NCBI GenBank assembly: GCA_036501345.1
Contig: DASYAN010000473.1
Location: forward strand, 1 to 18,534
Direction: 5' to 3'
From: DASYAN01 sp036501345
GTDB lineage: Bacteria; Chloroflexota; Ktedonobacteria; Ktedonobacterales; Ktedonobacteraceae
Length of the DNA: 18,534 nucleotides
A model generated the notes under the pieces. It saw only the letters and a program-made list of their open reading frames with translations, did no database searches and was not told the origin of the DNA. Below are positions 1 to 7,682 of the stretch, in pieces; position 1 is the first letter of the stretch; each line of letters starts with the position of its first letter. Made by a program: the position numbers and the translations under genes.

Positions 1-155
1 CGGTTTCTCATCCTTTTTGCTCACTGCCAAGCACCAAGCAACTGCAAGACCTTACGATATCACCTGAATTGCCATTCTTGCTGCTAAAATAGGACCAAGA
101 ATGGCTTTTTCCCCTTTCTGGATTGTGCGAATGGTGAGTGAAAGGATTTTTGATT

Positions 156-1196
156 ATGTCAAAAAATCTAGAAGGAAAAAGAAAACAACTGGACACCTCA
201 GAGGGCTTGGGTATATCATCGACTTCTGGAAATCGCCCCCACTTGTCGCACGCTGAGGGAAATCTTGCAGGCAATAACGTAGATCCAGAGTCACAAACAA
301 GTAGCGTTCAAGCTTTCATGCGGGCAGCAAAGGAGGAGACACGTAGGCTGAAAGCTAAACTCACAGCAGAACGAGGAAATCCTGAAGAATATAGACCAGA
401 GTATCAATCGCGACTCCAAGCAGAGAAGAATTTCCAAGCTGATAATATCGCGAGAAAGAGAGAACACTTATCATATATTAAAGACTTTAGAGGTGTTAGA
501 GGTGTTAGAAGTTCTACGGGAGATACCCTAGTAGAAGGTTCCAGTCAGCATAAAGCAAAGCAAAGCTCTCCTGACTCTGACTCTGACCTATATTCTTCAA
601 ATAGTGAAACAGAGTTCGAAACTGTTACAGGGGACCTTACTTTTGGTTTTTTTGCTAAACCAGAAAACTCAGACACCAAGACAGTTCCGAATAACCCTGA
701 TGGATATCGAAGACAGGTAGTAAACGAAGGTTATCATCCTGCGCCACCACAAAGCCTTTGGGATGCGTGGCATAATTACTTTTCGTCGAATCGTCAGAAG
801 ACAGAGCATCTAGTAAGACTTCGAGATGCTAAACAAAGAAGCAGTGAATATAAAGGACTCTTGGATAGAAATACTAAAGAAGATTTACAGCTTGCGAAAA
901 AAATTGCTGAAGATTTTTTTAAAGAAGACATAAATGAATTAAAAGAATATCTGGGACAGAATGAAGATAAAATTGAAACAGAGGAGTATAAGCGCGAAAA
1001 AGATAAACTTGATGATTTAAAGAAAAGAAGAAGTGACTTTCAATCAGAGGTTGGAAAAAAGCTTTCTGATAATGCAGAACGTTCTCATAAGCTCTTTCTT
1101 CAGAATCTAGAAGAAATAGCAACCGAGTATGGGAAATCAGGAAAGTTTTCACTTTTCAAAGTAAGTAGCTTTTTTAGATTGGGTGGTTTGTCCTAG
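156..1196 (+). CDS. Unrecognised hydrophilic coiled-coil protein
   Basis: I do not recognise this 346-residue protein. I chose ATG 156 because AAAGGA lies 9 nt upstream; an in-frame GTG at 138 would add six residues and overlap that site. It has no signal peptide or membrane segment. The N-terminal third is polar and probably disordered. A Ser/Asp/Glu-rich low-complexity stretch follows (encoded near 565-625, including a short tandem of the gactct unit). The C-terminal half (about 800-1150) is dense in Lys, Glu, Asp and Leu and looks like a long helical coiled coil, e.g. the stretch around KEDINELKEYLGQ. The last ~15 residues turn hydrophobic/aromatic (SLFKVSSFFRLGG). Base composition is clearly A-rich compared with the kinase downstream, so it may be recently acquired. 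It stands alone, closed by its own terminator. Existence as a gene is fairly sure (long ORF, good RBS); function is unknown. Confidence 0.7.
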   Translation: MSKNLEGKRKQLDTSEGLGISSTSGNRPHLSHAEGNLAGNNVDPESQTSSVQAFMRAAKEETRRLKAKLTAERGNPEEYRPEYQSRLQAEKNFQADNIARKREHLSYIKDFRGVRGVRSSTGDTLVEGSSQHKAKQSSPDSDSDLYSSNSETEFETVTGDLTFGFFAKPENSDTKTVPNNPDGYRRQVVNEGYHPAPPQSLWDAWHNYFSSNRQKTEHLVRLRDAKQRSSEYKGLLDRNTKEDLQLAKKIAEDFFKEDINELKEYLGQNEDKIETEEYKREKDKLDDLKKRRSDFQSEVGKKLSDNAERSHKLFLQNLEEIATEYGKSGKFSLFKVSSFFRLGGLS

Positions 1197-1214
1197 CAAT
1201 AAGCCATAAAAAGC

Positions 1215-1252
1215 CCCGACCGCTCGCAGTGAACGGTCGGGACATTGTTATT
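1215..1252 (+). terminator. Hairpin terminator after the coiled-coil gene
   Basis: Perfect 8-bp stem CCCGACCG (1215-1222) / CGGTCGGG (1234-1241) with an 11-nt loop, 18 nt after the stop codon. The following ATTGTTATTA is only moderately T-rich, so efficiency is uncertain. Confidence 0.7.
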
Positions 1253-1358
1253 ACTCTGGCTTTGGTCAAGCTTGCTGCCACGTTTTCACATCGTTGGCAC
1301 TGGCCTAGGTGTATAAGTCTCACAGTTCCAGATTTTTTATACAAACACAAGGGACAAC

Positions 1359-2690
1359 TTGAGCAGAGAAAGGGAACAACTTACAGAGGAAGGAGGGCAA
1401 GACTTTCTCGAACATGGTACAATTGCCACAATGAAGGATACCTATTCGCGCTTGCTCCAGTGGCAAGATACGTGGCCCGTATTGCATAGACAAGGCAAAA
1501 CGATGACAAGTGAACAAGAAGCAACTTCACTTCTGCGTGGGAACCGCGATCTGGCAGTTCTCTATGATATTGCGGGCTATCTCAATCATCAGGTTGATGT
1601 TCATCAGGCCTTGCACGAAGTATTAGCCCGTGTGACAGAACTACTCGGTCTGCAAACGGGATGGGTCTGGCTGATTCATGAGCAGGGTGTTTCCTCCCTA
1701 GCCGCTTCACGCAATCTCCCGCCTTATCTGGCAGATCATCCAGAGCGAATGAGTGGTTCATGTCTGTGCATGGATACATTCTTGAGTGGCACAATGGAGC
1801 ATCCAGCAAATGTGGATGTCTTGCGCTGTAGCCGCCTGAAGAACGCCGAACGAGATAGTGACCCTTCGGCATTGGGTCTACGTTTCCATGCCAGCGTACC
1901 TATTTATGCAGGTGATACTCCCCTTGGTGTAATGAATGTTGCCAGTGAGGATTGGCGCGAGTTGCAGCCCGATGAGTTGCAACTACTACACATTGTCAGC
2001 GACCAGATCGGGCTAGCAATCCAACGTGCGCATCTCTCCGCTCAGCATACACGCGCTGCGGCTCGTCTGGCTACGATCGAAGAACGCAATCGTTTGGCAC
2101 GTGAAATTCACGATACTCTGGCCCAGGGACTGGCTGCAGTCACCTTGCAACTTGAAACAGCTGATGCCTTGGCCATCTCACGTCCGCAGCAAGCACACGA
2201 AGCTATCCAGCGTGCGCTGAAGCTTGCACGTAACAATCTCGAAGAGGCCCGTCGCTCTGTAATGGATCTACGTGCAGCTTCCTTACAAGATCGCACCTTG
2301 CCTGAGGCCTTAGCTGCCCTGGCAACCACAGAGGCAAGTCCCCCGGTCCACTACTCCTACACACCTGCACCGGATTTCCCCACTTTACCAGCACGTGTAG
2401 AGATCGGTCTTTATCGCATTGCCCAGGAGGCGCTCACTAACGTTCGCAAACACGCTTCTGCTCAATTTATTGAGATGACACTCTTTGCTGAGGAGCAATG
2501 TATTCGCCTGATGATCCAGGATGATGGATGTGGCTTTGAGGCGCAGAAGGTCTCGCAGTCCCTAGGACCAGGTTCGGGACACTTTGGCCTGACCGGTATG
2601 GCCGAACGTGTCAAATTGCTGGGGGGCAGCATGTATATCCAGAGTGAACCAGGAACAGGCACGTGCATTGACATTTCGGTCCCTTACTGA
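1359..2690 (+). CDS. GAF-domain sensor histidine kinase (NarL/LiaS-type, HisKA_3)
   Basis: Soluble sensor kinase of the two-component family that autophosphorylates on His and passes the phosphate to a NarL-type response regulator. From the TTG start: a GAF-like sensor domain (about residues 65-215); a HisKA_3 dimerisation helix with the H-box LAREIHDTLAQGL (phospho-acceptor His251); then a HATPase_c domain with N-box RIAQEALTNVRKHA (about 353-366), D-box DDGCGF (about 388-393) and G-box GHFGLTGM plus EPGTGT near the C-terminus. No membrane segment is visible, so it should sense a cytosolic signal. Start choice is uncertain: TTG 1359 has AAGGGA 4 nt upstream; ATG 1431 lacks an RBS; ATG 1503 has a weak AAGG and would still include the whole GAF domain. 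The expected partner regulator begins 43 nt downstream but is cut off after about 20 codons, so any output must go through a regulator elsewhere. Confidence 0.93.
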   Translation: MSREREQLTEEGGQDFLEHGTIATMKDTYSRLLQWQDTWPVLHRQGKTMTSEQEATSLLRGNRDLAVLYDIAGYLNHQVDVHQALHEVLARVTELLGLQTGWVWLIHEQGVSSLAASRNLPPYLADHPERMSGSCLCMDTFLSGTMEHPANVDVLRCSRLKNAERDSDPSALGLRFHASVPIYAGDTPLGVMNVASEDWRELQPDELQLLHIVSDQIGLAIQRAHLSAQHTRAAARLATIEERNRLAREIHDTLAQGLAAVTLQLETADALAISRPQQAHEAIQRALKLARNNLEEARRSVMDLRAASLQDRTLPEALAALATTEASPPVHYSYTPAPDFPTLPARVEIGLYRIAQEALTNVRKHASAQFIEMTLFAEEQCIRLMIQDDGCGFEAQKVSQSLGPGSGHFGLTGMAERVKLLGGSMYIQSEPGTGTCIDISVPY

Positions 2691-2733
2691 CCGTTGCTAA
2701 CCATGTCATCTCTAAGAAAGTGACGCGTCAATC

Positions 2734-2823
2734 ATGATTCGTATTTTGCTTGCTGACGACCATCCTACCGTGCACGAGGGTTTATGTGCATTCTTTCCTC
2801 GCTTTTTTCCTCTCTGCTACTAG
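2734..2823 (+). pseudogene. Truncated NarL/LuxR-type response regulator, N-terminal remnant
   Basis: Translation from ATG 2734 begins MIRILLADDHPTVHEGL, the canonical start of a NarL-family receiver domain (first beta strand, acidic DD pair that binds Mg2+, then the start of helix 1). Homology stops after about residue 20 and the frame ends at TAG 2821-2823, giving only 29 residues. The phospho-acceptor Asp, the rest of the receiver and the HTH DNA-binding domain are absent. The neighbouring frame I followed does not resume a receiver, so a deletion or replacement is more likely than a frameshift. It sits 43 nt after the sensor kinase stop, exactly where the cognate regulator belongs. Confidence 0.8.
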
Positions 2824-2944
2824 GTCGGTAAAGAAAAATCCATCACAGAGCACAACCATAAGACATTTAGGCTAAAATTCAGATAAAAACACATGAATAG
2901 GCATAGTCTGATATACAATAGCACATGGGACTAGTTGAGTTTAT

Positions 2945-2960
2945 GTAAAAGTCGTTTTAC
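2945..2960. promoter_or_regulatory. Palindrome, possible operator
   Basis: GTAAAA, 4-nt spacer GTCG, then TTTTAC: a perfect 6+6 inverted repeat about 90 bp upstream of the proposed -10. It could be a regulator site for the redox cluster. It does not match a binding consensus I can name. Confidence 0.3.
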
Positions 2961-3044
2961 TCCTCTATATCAGCTAAATTATGCTGTTGACTGAAAGAAG
3001 TTTTCTACTTCGGGTAAAAATGGCTATTTCGTGGTGATAGCTAG

Positions 3045-3053
3045 TGGTATAGT
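3045..3053 (+). promoter_or_regulatory. Extended -10 promoter of the redox cluster
   Basis: TG-G-TATAGT fits an extended -10 element (TGnTATAAT, one mismatch). No good -35 lies 16-18 nt upstream, which extended -10 promoters tolerate. The predicted start near 3060 gives a leader of about 90 nt. Confidence 0.45.
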
Positions 3054-3075
3054 CCCTGCATATAGAACCTTACGT

Positions 3076-3108
3076 TTTAAGGTGGAGCGGGTCGTCTGGG
3101 ACCTTAAA
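3076..3108 (+). promoter_or_regulatory. Leader hairpin upstream of the FAD oxidoreductase
   Basis: Perfect 8-bp inverted repeat TTTAAGGT (3076-3083) / ACCTTAAA (3101-3108) around a G-rich 17-nt loop, inside the proposed 5' leader and 44 nt before the start codon. It could be a leader-RNA element or a DNA operator. No T-run follows, so it is not a terminator. Confidence 0.35.
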
Positions 3109-3152
3109 TCCACTCTTTAACAAAGCAAATATTTAACAAGGATGCATAACAA

Positions 3153-4967
3153 ATGAGTAGCAGGAAAGATAGAGCAGTAGCGCGTGTACGTGTGAACCAT
3201 AATGAGCGTTATCTAGACGGAGCTGATGTGGTCATTATCGGCAATGGCATTGCAGGCCTAGCAGCAGCGATAGAAGCCCGTCGCCATCTTCCCGATAGAC
3301 CTATCGTCATCATTACGGATCAACTACATCCTACTATTAACACTCCTGCACTCAAGCAGTTTGCGGTCGCTAAACTGGCACGTGAGCAGCTCCTGGCCTA
3401 TCCAGCGGGAACAGAACGGGCTGAGCGCATACATGTCGTCAATGCACATGTTGAGGAAATAGAGGCCAAAAGCAAATATGTGAGCATCTCAGGCAATCGC
3501 TACTTCGGATATAACTCGCTGCTAATAGCTACAGGAAGTTCACCAGTAGGGCTGCCGGAGCAGATACCCGGACGTAGCTTTGATGGCGTAATGACTCTCC
3601 ATCGTTTAGAAGATTACTTGGATTTCCGCAGACGTCTACCGGAAGTACGCGAAGCCGTCGTTATTGGTGGAGGGGCACATGCTTGTGAGACCGTGATGGG
3701 ATTGCTCTACTGGGGCATCCGTGTGCACTGGCTTATACGGGGCAAGACGTTTATGGGACGCATGCTAGATCAGGTAGCCTCGGAAATGGTGCTGAATAGT
3801 GTGCGGCGAGCCGGGGCAATTATCCATACAGAAACTGAGATCAAGGGTGTCGTAGGTCGTGTAGGAGCTGTTGCAGGTGTTATTACCAATGATAGCCAAC
3901 TGATCCCCTGTCAACTAGTATTAACGTGCACAGGTACCCGGTCTGAGATGACTCTGGCACAGCAGTGTAGTATTCCTATGCAATACAAGAACGGTATCCT
4001 AGTAGATAACAAGCAGCGCAGTAGTGTGCGCGATATTTATGCCGCTGGCGACGTGGCGGCCTTGCATAATCCACAAACGGGAGCCTATGAGACAAGAGCT
4101 TTATGGTATGCAGCTGTTGCTCAGGGACGGATTGCCGGGGCCATGATGGCGGGACACGATGAACTGGCACATCAGCCTTTAGGTGTACCATGGCATGCTA
4201 CACAGCTCGGCGAACTCTCCATGCTTACCGTTGGTGCGCCTCTGGACGAAGATAACCAGGTAATGATCCTGACTGATACCAGTCAGGGAGGTTATCGTCG
4301 GCTTGCTATCGTTGATGATCGTCTGGTGGGTTATCTTTCTGTTGGGACTGCTCAGCCAGATAGCTTGGCAATCAAGCACATTATTGATGAGGGTCTCTCG
4401 ATCCGCGATATGCTGAATACTCTGCTCAAAGGAAACTTTGATGCCCGTGGATATCTCTCGCAACAGAAATCTCATGCAGTCAAAAAGTGGATTACTGGAC
4501 AGTTGTCGGTACCGAGCAGTGAACGCAATACTACTACTCAAGCCTTTGCCGTGCCACACACCGACCCAGTTGTGCCAGTACTCATTACCGAGCAAGCTGA
4601 TGCCTTGTTGATCAAAGCTTCTGCTAAGAATGCAATCAGCTCACAGGAAGAGCAGTCGTCACCCTCGATCCTGACAGATGAGGGCCAGTTGGAGCAATAT
4701 GCCATTTATGAAGAGGAACCCAGTCCCTTTACAGGTACTCTCCCCGTTGTCTTTGGGCACAACAAGAATATTGAGGGATGTCTTTTCTTGAAGGATGATG
4801 AAGCGAACATCCCCAAGCAGGGAGAACCTATTGTTGAGGAGATCGGCCCATTTACAGGTAACCTCCCAACGATTTCTGGTCAGATAGTCGAGTCCCAAAA
4901 GCAATCTATGAAGTCTCAGACTAGACCAACGCGCAAGCTGTGGGCGTATATTGAGAATAGAGCATAG
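3153..4967 (+). CDS. FAD-dependent NAD(P)H oxidoreductase with repeat-bearing C-terminal tail
   Basis: Pyridine-nucleotide-disulphide-type flavoprotein that probably takes electrons from NAD(P)H. FAD-binding Rossmann motif GNGIAG (residues 30-35), IATG (125-128), second dinucleotide fold IGGGAHACE (171-179) for NAD(P)H, and YAAGD (296-300) closing the FAD site. The paired redox cysteines of lipoamide dehydrogenase are absent from the N-terminal region, so it resembles the NirB/rubredoxin-reductase/NADH-oxidase branch. The core ends near residue 450. A ~150-residue polar tail follows, containing PFTGTLP (525-531) and PFTGNLP (566-572), each preceded by acidic residues, and ending in a basic segment. 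The start has AAGGATG about 9 nt upstream. It is the first gene of a three-gene run with the dicluster Fe-S protein (73-nt gap) and the haem-like membrane protein, so its electron acceptor is probably the Fe-S protein. The substrate is unknown. Confidence 0.88.
   Translation: MSSRKDRAVARVRVNHNERYLDGADVVIIGNGIAGLAAAIEARRHLPDRPIVIITDQLHPTINTPALKQFAVAKLAREQLLAYPAGTERAERIHVVNAHVEEIEAKSKYVSISGNRYFGYNSLLIATGSSPVGLPEQIPGRSFDGVMTLHRLEDYLDFRRRLPEVREAVVIGGGAHACETVMGLLYWGIRVHWLIRGKTFMGRMLDQVASEMVLNSVRRAGAIIHTETEIKGVVGRVGAVAGVITNDSQLIPCQLVLTCTGTRSEMTLAQQCSIPMQYKNGILVDNKQRSSVRDIYAAGDVAALHNPQTGAYETRALWYAAVAQGRIAGAMMAGHDELAHQPLGVPWHATQLGELSMLTVGAPLDEDNQVMILTDTSQGGYRRLAIVDDRLVGYLSVGTAQPDSLAIKHIIDEGLSIRDMLNTLLKGNFDARGYLSQQKSHAVKKWITGQLSVPSSERNTTTQAFAVPHTDPVVPVLITEQADALLIKASAKNAISSQEEQSSPSILTDEGQLEQYAIYEEEPSPFTGTLPVVFGHNKNIEGCLFLKDDEANIPKQGEPIVEEIGPFTGNLPTISGQIVESQKQSMKSQTRPTRKLWAYIENRA
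4725..4868 (+). repeat. Two PFTG(T/N)LP peptide repeats in the oxidoreductase tail
   Basis: Residues 525-531 and 566-572 carry the same heptapeptide with one change, 41 residues apart. Each follows an acidic run (EEEPS, VEEIG) and is followed by a short hydrophobic stretch and a Gly. I infer a duplicated docking or linear motif. Confidence 0.6.
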
Positions 4968-5040
4968 GAAATTGGCCCGTTGGAGCCGATGACACATAGA
5001 ATGCAAAAGGCGTGAAAGGCTCATTTGAGATTGTGATAAG

Positions 5041-5361
5041 ATGTTGAAAATGTTCAAACCCAATCCTGTTATTTTACATAAGACCAAACCACAGGTTGAG
5101 CAGGAAATACAGGCATGTATCGGCTGCAATGAATGCTTACTGGCCTGTCCTGCGCTAGCGGAACCGATCACCATCGACGTACTGAATCGAGAAACTGTTG
5201 CTGGCTCCATCTCTGCACCTGTAGAGCGTTTTACGCATGCATGCTATCAATGTGGGGCCTGTGTCTCGCCTTGTCCGGTAGGTTTGCATCGTGATGCCAT
5301 GATGATGTGGTTAAAAGTGCGCCTGCTTAACAACCCTAAGGAAGCGCAAGCGGGAAATTAG
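5041..5361 (+). CDS. Small ferredoxin-like protein with two [4Fe-4S] motifs
   Basis: Electron-carrier protein of 106 residues. Two classical cluster motifs C-x2-C-x2-C-x3-C-P are visible: C26, C29, C32, C36-P and C68, C71, C74, C78-P. The ~30-residue spacing between them resembles the Fe-S domains of GlcF, HdrC and SdhB-like subunits rather than a compact bacterial ferredoxin. No CCG domain, signal peptide or membrane segment is present, so it should be cytosolic. An in-frame stop just upstream rules out a longer form, so it starts at ATG 5041 or ATG 5050; both have weak RBSs, suggesting translation depends on the upstream gene. It ends 13 nt before the membrane protein. The position fits a relay between the flavoprotein and the membrane haems. 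Confidence 0.9.
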   Translation: MLKMFKPNPVILHKTKPQVEQEIQACIGCNECLLACPALAEPITIDVLNRETVAGSISAPVERFTHACYQCGACVSPCPVGLHRDAMMMWLKVRLLNNPKEAQAGN

Positions 5362-5374
5362 GAGAGAGATAGCT

Positions 5375-6340
5375 ATGAAAACGACCAGCACACAAAGGTA
5401 TCCCTGGCTGATCAGCCTGCTGGTGACGTTGGGTATCATCATCCTGTTACTGGCTAGTTTGCTAGCGTATACTCGCGTTAGCAATGATCGATCTCCAGAT
5501 GGTACAGTTGGCCTTGCCTACGCAATAGCTGGTTTAATTTTCATGGGACTGGCTACAATAGGCTATACGCTATCCCGACGCTCACATAAACGCGTCGTGG
5601 GCGCACTCAATGCTTCTTTGCATTGGCATATCAGTTTTGGCATTATTGCGCTGTTCCTGATATTCTTGCATTCCTTTGGTAACTTTGAGCTAGTTTCCGG
5701 CACTTATGCACTCTTTGCCTTAATTGCTCTTGTCATTAGTGGCATAGCAGGCCGAACGTTGGATCGTTTTTTACCACGATTGATTGCACGCGAGGTCAAC
5801 ACAGCACTGACCGAGCAAGGTGACGATCGTGTCGAGTCGGTCACGCGGACACTGCAGGATATTACTGCATATCATAAGGAGCAGGTACACAGCCTCAAGT
5901 CGCAGTCGGAATTACTAGTTGCCGAGAAAGATATGCAGACTGCTGCTGCCTATTTAGTCGGTCAAGACGGTACAGCCTTGCCTACCTCCTGGGATCTAGC
6001 CTATATCTCACTAGAGGAGACGCCTCAAGAGATCGAGCGTGATGCTACACACTATCGTTTCGTTCCCGACCGCAAGAGTCCGCTCTCTGAGCCGAAGGCA
6101 CTGATTCCAGGTTTGCAGAAGCATATGGAAGAATTGCAAAGTGTTCAGCGAGCCCTACGACGTGAACGATTCTATCGAGCCATTATTCGCTACTGGCGTG
6201 TCTTCCATGTCTGTCTGGCCTTGCTAACTATTGGCCTGACGCTCTGGCACCTTGAATTTGCCGCAACAATACTCTTTCCTACATTTTTTATCACTAAGCT
6301 ACAAGCACTGCTATCTTTGCACTTTTTTAGGTTAGCTTGA
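5375..6340 (+). CDS. Five-helix membrane protein, probable di-haem b cytochrome
   Basis: 321 residues with about five membrane helices: 11-32, 44-65, 84-103, 109-127 and 276-300, with a ~145-residue soluble segment between helices 4 and 5. Helix 3 carries H85 and H99, and helix 5 carries H278 and H292; both pairs are exactly 14 residues apart (His-x13-His). That is the geometry used by ferric-reductase/NADPH-oxidase-type proteins to stack two b haems across a membrane. No flavin or NAD domain is present in this chain, but those functions are encoded by the two genes upstream. The RBS AGGAG lies about 10 nt before the ATG. The soluble segment is rich in charged residues and helix-prone, and could dock the Fe-S protein. 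Haem binding is inferred from spacing only. I do not recognise a named family. Confidence 0.75.
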   Translation: MKTTSTQRYPWLISLLVTLGIIILLLASLLAYTRVSNDRSPDGTVGLAYAIAGLIFMGLATIGYTLSRRSHKRVVGALNASLHWHISFGIIALFLIFLHSFGNFELVSGTYALFALIALVISGIAGRTLDRFLPRLIAREVNTALTEQGDDRVESVTRTLQDITAYHKEQVHSLKSQSELLVAEKDMQTAAAYLVGQDGTALPTSWDLAYISLEETPQEIERDATHYRFVPDRKSPLSEPKALIPGLQKHMEELQSVQRALRRERFYRAIIRYWRVFHVCLALLTIGLTLWHLEFAATILFPTFFITKLQALLSLHFFRLA

Positions 6341-6347
6341 GAGAAAC

Positions 6348-6376
6348 GAGGCTGGTTATAGAAGCCCTCTTTCCTT
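6348..6376 (+). terminator. Terminator of the redox cluster
   Basis: GAGGCT (6348-6353) pairs with AGCCCTC (6363-6369) with one bulged C, followed by TTTCCTTCT. It lies 8 nt after the stop of the membrane protein and between two converging genes. Confidence 0.5.
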
Positions 6377-6404
6377 CTATTAAGCCTAGTTCCCGTGCAA
6401 AACA

Positions 6405-7682
6405 TCATGCGACCCATCCGTGACAGACAAAGAGGAGTGCATAAATGGTGAAAAGAGAAAGAGACAATCCCATTAAAAGGTTCCGCATCCGAGACTTTTT
6501 GCACCAGAAAGCAAAGAGAATGTAGAGTGGAAAAATTACCATCATGAAACGTGGTGATGAACTAAGGGGATAATTCGGTCCTTTAACGGGATGAGTAAGC
6601 GAAAAAATCATCATTGCTAGTGAAAAAAGACTATAATACAAAGGTAAGCGTCTCCAGTAAACCAGCAGAGTGGCTAGTGGAATTGATGTAAAAACGAGAT
6701 CCGTGAAGTTTTCTTCGAAATTACTGCGATAAACGAAGAAGGAACGAACAGCGTTTACCAAACCAGCCCAAGGAAAGTCCAATTTGCGTCCCCATGATAC
6801 TTCTTCGGCAATGTCAAATGCAAGCGGATTCCCCTTAGTAATACCAAGATAGATCATGTAAAGCAGCAGACCGCAAGGTATCAACAAGAGAGGAAGAGCC
6901 ATATTTAGTAAGGGACGCCAGTGTGCCTTTATCTCATGACGATGGGGCCAGAATCGTTGTACAAGTAGGACTAGGAAAGGTATTATAAGCACAAAACCGG
7001 TGGCACGAGTTAATGATGCCAGAAAACCACAGAGTCCAGCCAACCACCAATCCAGCGCATGACCACGACGCAGGAAAAAAAATGCCCCTAAACATAACAA
7101 TAGAAAAAAGGCTTCGCTGTAGCCAATAAAGAAGAAGAGAGCATATGGGCCCAGTGCCAGAAAAAATAAGGCGTTTTTAGCAATTTTTGAGGAAAAATCG
7201 AATGATACTAAACGATAAAACAATACTAGAGAAAAATAGAAGCAAATATTACTTAATACCAGTCCAGTATAAAAGATGGCCTTAGAAGGATCTCCAAAAT
7301 GGTCACCAATAATATGCATGACTAAAGGCCATAATGGAAAGATGGCTACAAGGTTTTGCTTATTCGCAATATTGGGATAGCCTCGGTGTGCAACATCGGC
7401 AAAAACACCATCATCCCAGGAATTCCAGGCTAGCAAACAATGTTCTACCTCAACGGCACACTGAACAGGTGGGTGGACAACATTTACCGCAGTCAGATGA
7501 TGGTTAACCTCATGATACTCGACCTCAAAATGGGGAAATACACTTGGGCCGATAAAAGTTACCAATAGTAAAATAAAACGGCTGAGAAGGAAAACCCATC
7601 CCGCCTCTTTCCACGCATTATACCATTGTGATAATTTTTCACGGTATTGAAAAGACAAGGCTGGTTTATCTTGTACTAACAT
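6405..7682 (-). CDS. PIG-V-like multi-pass membrane glycosyltransferase
   Basis: 425-residue, very hydrophobic protein with roughly nine or ten membrane helices, resembling bacterial PIG-V-type (GT-C fold) mannosyltransferases that use polyprenyl-phosphate sugars on the outer face of the membrane. Visible hallmarks: SRF in the first helix (residues 34-36); the extracytoplasmic motif NSWDDGVFADVAHRGY (87-102), matching the family pattern W-D-x3-Y/F-x2-I/V-A-x2-G-Y with its acidic pair; then IFPLWPL (114-120), the family's FFPLYP-like element. Cys75 and Cys82 in the first loop could form a disulphide. It starts at ATG 7682 with only a weak AGAG upstream. It stands alone and convergent to the redox cluster. 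The sugar and acceptor cannot be deduced. It is somewhat more AT-rich than its neighbours. Confidence 0.8.
   Translation of the reverse strand: MLVQDKPALSFQYREKLSQWYNAWKEAGWVFLLSRFILLLVTFIGPSVFPHFEVEYHEVNHHLTAVNVVHPPVQCAVEVEHCLLAWNSWDDGVFADVAHRGYPNIANKQNLVAIFPLWPLVMHIIGDHFGDPSKAIFYTGLVLSNICFYFSLVLFYRLVSFDFSSKIAKNALFFLALGPYALFFFIGYSEAFFLLLCLGAFFFLRRGHALDWWLAGLCGFLASLTRATGFVLIIPFLVLLVQRFWPHRHEIKAHWRPLLNMALPLLLIPCGLLLYMIYLGITKGNPLAFDIAEEVSWGRKLDFPWAGLVNAVRSFFVYRSNFEENFTDLVFTSIPLATLLVYWRRLPLYYSLFSLAMMIFSLTHPVKGPNYPLSSSPRFMMVIFPLYILFAFWCKKSRMRNLLMGLSLSLFTIYALLFVCHGWVA

Larger units (their letters stand above)
2824..3152. other. Intergenic region before the redox cluster
   Basis: No gene is visible. 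It should contain the deletion scar that removed the response regulator, plus the control region for the FAD oxidoreductase: a 16-bp GTAAAA-N4-TTTTAC palindrome (2945-2960), an extended -10 (3045-3053) and an 8-bp leader hairpin (3076-3108). I found no remnant of the missing receiver or HTH domain. Confidence 0.6.

Noticed and set aside
571..587. Short tandem gactct repeat in the coiled-coil gene, considered as a repeat array
   Set aside because: Only about three 6-bp units, encoding the Ser/Asp low-complexity stretch; far too short for a satellite or CRISPR.
4659..5210. 183-codon - strand frame across the end of the oxidoreductase and the Fe-S gene
   Set aside because: It overlaps two clearly identified genes on the other strand and has no homology or RBS.
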